In this document: piece by piece, positions 59,441 to 64,000 of the stretch | Layout: the number at the start of each line of letters is the position of its first letter | Numbering within the stretch: the stretch's first letter is position 1 | DNA from: Cyrtodaria siliqua | Taxonomy: Eukaryota; Mollusca; Bivalvia; Adapedonta; Hiatellidae | Assembly (NCBI GenBank): GCA_037043455.1 | Contig: JAWPHD010001294.1 | Span: 124,001-188,000, forward strand | Reading direction: 5' to 3' | DNA: 64,000 nt | The notes under the pieces: model-generated | Database searches by the model: none | Seen by the model: the letters and a program-made list of their open reading frames with translations, nothing else | Told to the model about the DNA's origin: nothing | Translations under genes and position numbers: made by a program

Positions 59441-60805
59441 TTGGATGTTACATCCCTCTACACCAACATTCCTCACGAAGAAGGTATTTTGGCTTGTAAG
59501 GAGGCATGGGATCGTAGAGTTCATAAAGATCCACCCACCAGCATACTTGTTAGGCTCCTTACGCTTATCCTCAAGTGCAACAATTTCGAATTTAATGGGA
59601 AAAACTACCTCCAGGTTCAGGGCACCGCCATGGGGACAAAAATGGCACCTTCATATGCAAATGTGTTTATGGGCAGACTGGAAGAACAACTCCTCCTATC
59701 TGTACCACTGAAACCTTTGTCGTGGTTACGTTTCATTGACGATGTTGATATGCAATGGTGTCATGGACCAGACACTTTACAAGCCTTTATAGACAAGGTC
59801 AATGCATTCCATCCCTCAATCAAATTCACAGCAGAGGTTTCCAATGAGAAACACGTGTTCCTAGACACAGTTTCACATATAGAGAACAATGTAATTATTG
59901 TTGACCTCTACTCCAAACCCACGGACACACACCAGTACCTTCTGCCAAACAGTTGCCACCCTAAACACTGCTGCAAGAACATACCGTTCAGTCTTTCACT
60001 TCGTATCAGACGAATATGTTCAAACACCAATACATTCGAAATCAGAGCAAGCGAACTTTCGGAGCACCTTACAAGGCGAGGTTACTGCAAGACAGACATT
60101 GTCAATGCAATAGACAAAGCACGGAACCTCAACAGAAAAGAACTCCTTGAATACCAGTCGAAGACAAACAGTTCAGAGCAAACTTTACCTTTCGTGCTTA
60201 CATACCACCCTGACCTTCCCAATGTGAAACAGATTATTAATAAACACTGGTCACACATAGAGGAGTCAGAACGTCTGAACAAAATGCTGCCTAGAAAACC
60301 CATTATGGCGTACAGGAGACCTAAAAGTCTCCGCGACATCCTTGTTGCAGCCAAGTTGAAACCCGACTCCAATACTCAGACCACAGGACAGTCAGGCCCT
60401 TGCCATACATCGAGATGTCAGACTTGTAAATACATGTCTCCCGCAAATTATTTCTTATCTTCACTCGGTGCCAAAAACACAATCAAAAGTGTCACAAACT
60501 GCAAATCCGCAAACGTCATCTACTTAATGACGTGCTTGATTTGCAAAAAACAGTATGTCGCTGAAACTAAGCAGGCGTTGAACCTCCGATTTAACCTCCA
60601 TCGCTCCGATTGTAAATTACGTAGGTTTGCTAGGTCGCCAGCGGCCGAACACTTCAGTTCAGAAGGCCACACGTTCAACGACTTGTCTCTGACATGCATC
60701 GAACACAATCCAAATTGGACCGACGCAGAACGTAAATTGCGTGAAACGTACTGGATAAGACGCTTAAACACAAAACATCCAGTAGGAATCAACAAAGGGG
60801 ACTAG
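59441..60805 (+). CDS. Penelope-like reverse transcriptase / GIY-YIG endonuclease, 5'-truncated (right copy)
   Basis: The annotated ATG at 59441 is an internal Met-like start (MDVTSLYTN replaces [10 protein letters not shown]). In-frame homology actually runs from 59324. Same domains as the left copy from motif A onward. Over 454 shared residues I count four differences: P for S after TNI, K for M in QS(M/K)TNSS, and NY for IF in SPA(IF/NY)FL. RT motif C, the Cys-rich linker and the endonuclease motifs are all present, including Ala in YVAET. It lacks the LPKIHKP region and everything before it, so it is a dead-on-arrival fragment unless expressed from elsewhere. The + strand product is N-terminally truncated rather than frameshifted. 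Confidence 0.92.
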   Translation: MDVTSLYTNIPHEEGILACKEAWDRRVHKDPPTSILVRLLTLILKCNNFEFNGKNYLQVQGTAMGTKMAPSYANVFMGRLEEQLLLSVPLKPLSWLRFIDDVDMQWCHGPDTLQAFIDKVNAFHPSIKFTAEVSNEKHVFLDTVSHIENNVIIVDLYSKPTDTHQYLLPNSCHPKHCCKNIPFSLSLRIRRICSNTNTFEIRASELSEHLTRRGYCKTDIVNAIDKARNLNRKELLEYQSKTNSSEQTLPFVLTYHPDLPNVKQIINKHWSHIEESERLNKMLPRKPIMAYRRPKSLRDILVAAKLKPDSNTQTTGQSGPCHTSRCQTCKYMSPANYFLSSLGAKNTIKSVTNCKSANVIYLMTCLICKKQYVAETKQALNLRFNLHRSDCKLRRFARSPAAEHFSSEGHTFNDLSLTCIEHNPNWTDAERKLRETYWIRRLNTKHPVGINKGD

Positions 60806-61450
60806 ATACATCTTACAGAATATATAAATGTAAACACACATACTCCGGTTTTTATTACTTCCCTTGATCCAATTTTCTCCATTTATATATTATTTTAGCC
60901 TTATTCAATTAACTTTGGAGTTGTTTTTGCTATATCCTGCAGTATCGATTCTTTGTCTTATGTATAGAAGTAGGGTTATTCACTCACATACTCTCTCTTC
61001 ATAACTAATAATAAATGTCAGCGTACAATTTCACTTTAATCCAACCAGCAATGTTCTATTATTAGTACTTTTGTTACTTCCCTTGATCAAAATATCTCCA
61101 TTTATTTAATTTAATTTGTTTAGCCTTAGTCATTGTTTTCACTAGCTTTGGAGTTGCTTTATACTTTATCCTGCAGTATCGATTTTAGGTTTAAGCTTTT
61201 GAGGTAGGGCTTGTGTTATCTTTTTCACATTTTTACTCTCTCTTCATAACTAAATGTCAGGGTACAGTTCTTCCCTCATCCAACCAGATATGTTCTTTTA
61301 TTAGTATCACATTTGGCTCCAGAGTGTCTATTCAAAGAAAACAGTTTCTGCAACACTGCCAAACGATAAGTTGTTTCTCAAAGAGTTTTGTTTAAACTGC
61401 CGTGTATTTTAGTGTTTTTTGTTTCGTATTTGTTATTTTCGTGTTTGTGT

Positions 61451-61486
61451 ACTCCTGATGAAGGCGTTAGCCGAAAGCGCTTGAGT
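61451..61486 (+). ncRNA. Hammerhead-ribozyme-like motif, right arm
   Basis: 36 nt: ACTC (61451-61454), the conserved CTGATGA (61455-61461), an A bulge, GGC-GTTA-GCC as stem II (61463-61472 including loop), GAAA (61473-61476), a minimal AGC/GCT helix III (61476-61481, no loop), T as the base before the expected cut, then GAGT (61483-61486), which pairs with ACTC as helix I. Minimal hammerheads of this kind are known in Penelope-like retroelements, where very short stem III versions work as dimers. The extra A at the start of stem II and the loopless helix III make activity as a monomer doubtful. Confidence 0.6.
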
Positions 61487-61530
61487 TTTTGTAAACTATA
61501 GCACTGTATAAATGTTTTTTTCCCCATCTA

Positions 61531-62347
61531 TCTATATATATATATATATATAAAAAAAAAAAAAATGTGTTGGTATATGGTGAAATACCACATAGGTATA
61601 TGGTTATATACCACATTTAAAAAAACAAAAAACAACAACAAATGTGTTGGTATATGGTGAAATACCACATAGGTATATGGTTATATACCACATTTAAAAA
61701 AACAAAAAACAATGTGTGTTGGTATATGGTAAAATACCACATAGGTATATGGTTATATACCACATTTAAAAAAAAAAAAATGTGTTGGTATATGGTGAAA
61801 TACCACATAGGTATATGGTTATATACCACATTTAAAAAAACAAAAAAAAACAACAAATGTGTTGGTATATGGTGAAATACCACATAGGTATATGGTTATA
61901 TACCACATTTAAAAAAACAAAAAACAATGTGTGTTGGTATATGGTAAAATACCACATAGGTATATGGTTATATACCACATTTAAAAAAAAAAAAAAAAAA
62001 AAAATGTGTGGTGGTATTTGGAAAAATACCACATAGGTATATGGTTATATACCGCATTTAAATAATTAAAAAAAATGTGTTGGTATATGGTGAAATACCA
62101 CATAGGTATATGGTTATAAACCACATTTAAAAAAAAAAAAAAAAAAATGTGTTGGTATATGGTGAAATACCACATAGGTATATGGTTATATACCACATTT
62201 AAAAAAAAAAAAAAAAATTGTTGGTATATGGTAAAATACCACATAGGTATATGGTTATATACCACATTTTAAAAAAACAACAACAACAAACAATGTGTGT
62301 TGGTATATGGTAAAATACCACATAGGAATATGGTTATATACCACATT
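61531..62347 (+). repeat. Satellite of about 11 hairpin-forming units beside the Penelope palindrome
   Basis: After a (TA)n run and poly-A, units of roughly 65-78 bp recur at about 61566, 61642, 61714, 61781, 61857, 61928, 62004, 62074, 62147, 62218 and 62294. Each has TGTTGGTATATGGTGAAATA, CCACATAGGTATATGG, TTATATACCACATTT and an A-rich spacer of variable length. GGTATATGG...CCACAT and GGTATATGGTTATATACC form inverted pairs. A single diverged unit lies on the other side of the palindrome at 56829-56890. The H-, F- and Y-rich frames here are products of the repeat. Confidence 0.93.
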
Positions 62348-62514
62348 TAAAAAAAAAATAAAAAAAATAGTTTCAGTTAATAAACTTGCGTAGTGTTACA
62401 TGTTAAACTCAACCAATCAAAATCGTTCCAGGTTGTATTACACGTGTGTCATACAATAGAATATTAAATGGGTGTTCGACACTGCTAACAAGGGACGTTA
62501 TGTGATAAAACGAT
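62348..62514. other. Spacer before E2
   Basis: Contains GACGTTATGTGATAAAACGA, the reverse complement of the TTTATCACATAAC phrase that follows the AGGATCTT foldback elements. Otherwise unassigned. Confidence 0.45.
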
Positions 62515-64000
62515 GTATCCAGCGAACGTTACGCTCATCACACAATATGTAGCTGCCAAATGATAATGGAAACACAGGGTAGAATGGTCACATACAGTTT
62601 TACCGCCTTCATTTCACATTTAGGGACATTCCGAGATCAAACGCGAACTTGGTGGTTGAATTATGCGCTAATACCAGATACAAACTCTGTATCATCGAAA
62701 AACTGCATATTGTGGCTGAAATGTACGAAAGCTCGATATTTCATGTTCATCGGTAAATACCCTTTGGAAGAAGATGCCGTACTTCCTATAGGATATTTTT
62801 TTCTTATTTTTAACCAGATTTATTTTTGTAAATGTCTTTATTCATTAAATTATGAAAATTATTGATTTTAGTTTTTACAATTAAATTTTGCAGGATCATT
62901 TTCAAATCATCTAAGCAAATATCGAACGACCTATAATAATGTGCTTCAAAAGAAATGGTTTATGCCTGGGTATATTAATGTTACGAGACCTAAACAAAAC
63001 AAAATGGTAAAATATACATCCGTTTGTATTCCGGAACTGTCGCATCGATTCCGTTACCGGTAATAAATGACTGTAAACGACTTATACGAGTCTGTTCGAG
63101 CTTAGCTTGTATTGGAAACTTAACGGATCTATACATAGTTAGGCCTACATTGACCCTAAATCCCTAAATATGTTTAATTGATTTACAGACTACATTTGAT
63201 TTACAGACTAAAATACCGAATTGTATTTGATTGTGATTTATATGTAAACTAGCAGGAAAACGCAATTTGTACAATTTAGATATTAAAGTAGCATTTTTTT
63301 TTCAAAGGGTCAGAGAATAAGTTCGACCCCTTAGAGCAAAACATACGTGATATATATCATATGCATGTATATCATCTAGGAAGTGTTTATCCGTATCCAG
63401 ACTCGTAAAAGTGCATTGTATTTTTTTTTACTAACGGTAAGCAAATGAAAGCTATATTTGCGGTTTAACTTCAATTTCATAAAGTTATCACCGTATAGTC
63501 GGTGGTTCATTCTCAAATATGTTTGGTTAAAGGTACTGAGTATTGTTTAATCATGCTTAGGATATGTTATCTGCATTTTAATTTAGTCTTTCGACTGTTA
63601 CCTGTGATACGCAGGCGTCATAACCTGGGCTTCCAGCTAATTTCCATTGTGTTTTTTCCGCCCATTGTTTCCTCGTTTAGGGCAACGCGTTTTGTAAGAA
63701 AGTGGGACCATACGCTACTGGCCATGGAAAGGTATGAAAAAACCGCATTGAAGGTTCCATGTTCACCGTCATATGCATCCCATCTTCGGGATGGCTCAAA
63801 TTTATGTACTATTGACATTTTAAATATTGAGTTCTGCTCAACCCGGGGCTGGAGGGCATGAACGGTAGCAAGCACTTTTCACTACCGTTAATGAACAGTC
63901 TAAATCAAACCGAGACTTCAATATCGTTTTGTATTTATCGTGTTTGACGATATCCAAATCTCTCTATTCATACTTTGTTGACATATCAGGCATGTTTTGT
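62515..64000 (+). repeat. Segmental duplication E2 (runs to the window end)
   Basis: Same orientation as E1 (about 34191-36630). It starts at TGTATCCAGCGAACGTTACG and contains one half of the 89-bp unit, the empty site of the foldback element (near 63128), a private 150-bp segment at 63243-63390 and R1 at 63620-63960. It continues beyond the window. No gene called. Confidence 0.9.

Larger units (their letters stand above)
59324..61530 (+). mobile_element. Penelope-like element, right arm of the palindrome
   Basis: 2207 bp. Coding homology starts abruptly at GACTTTCACCTGAGACC (59324), inside the sequence equivalent to residue 52 of the left copy. It ends with 3' non-coding sequence and the hammerhead-like motif, and stops at CCCCATCTA followed by a (TA)n run. 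Two imperfect copies of a roughly 219-bp segment lie at about 60854-61072 and 61073-61310. No flanking target-site duplication was recognised for either arm or for the whole palindrome. Confidence 0.95.

Noticed and set aside
61617..62265. H-, F- and Y-rich frames over the satellite next to the Penelope copy
   Set aside because: They are products of the repeat unit. Poly-A spacer length varies from unit to unit and shifts the frame.

Overview
This is eukaryotic DNA: AT-rich, full of repeats and transposable elements, with no prokaryotic gene layout. I see no intact, recognisable host protein-coding gene. The element mix (a Penelope-like retroelement with hammerhead-ribozyme motifs, a tRNA-derived SINE with an internal domain of aquatic-invertebrate type, a mariner, a Ty3/gypsy remnant, many foldback elements and minisatellites) points to an aquatic invertebrate, most likely a bivalve mollusc. 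That is inference from family knowledge, not a demonstrated identity.

The window is a mosaic of segmental duplications. A first unit appears as copy A (1-6890) and copy B (13278-19500), each carrying the same GGATGTAT/CTGTAT minisatellite. A partial copy C (9172-11213) lies between them. A second unit of about 10 kb appears as D1 (23620-34103) and D2 (45271-55225). A third appears as E1 (about 34190-36700) and E2 (62515 to the window end). Comparing copies gives empty sites that date and delimit several insertions: a 484-bp TA-flanked MITE in B, a 1117-bp foldback element with 8-bp target-site duplications in E1, and a 184-bp insert between 25-bp direct repeats in D1.

Layout: 1-19500 first duplication family with minisatellites (735-2590, 7651-8270, 13995-15137); 19514-20114 a broken coding fragment of unknown family; 21609-22869 a dead mariner; 23620-34103 D1, with foldback MITEs, a SINE tail and inverted reverse-transcriptase fragments; 34191-36700 E1 with the foldback element; 36733-40538 a 48-bp satellite open on both strands; 41266-41586 a full-length SINE; 43315-44596 a Ty3/gypsy remnant; 45271-55225 D2; 55950-56279 a possible SGNH-like exon; 57001-61530 a 4.5-kb palindrome made of two head-to-head Penelope-like elements; 61560-62347 a satellite of palindromic units; then E2.

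The most interesting object is the Penelope palindrome. Two 2207-bp arms, equal in length and nearly identical, encode reverse transcriptase plus a GIY-YIG endonuclease. They meet at a short microhomology and each ends with a hammerhead-ribozyme-like motif at its outer edge. All coordinates and homologies were read by eye. No database search, alignment or folding program was run.
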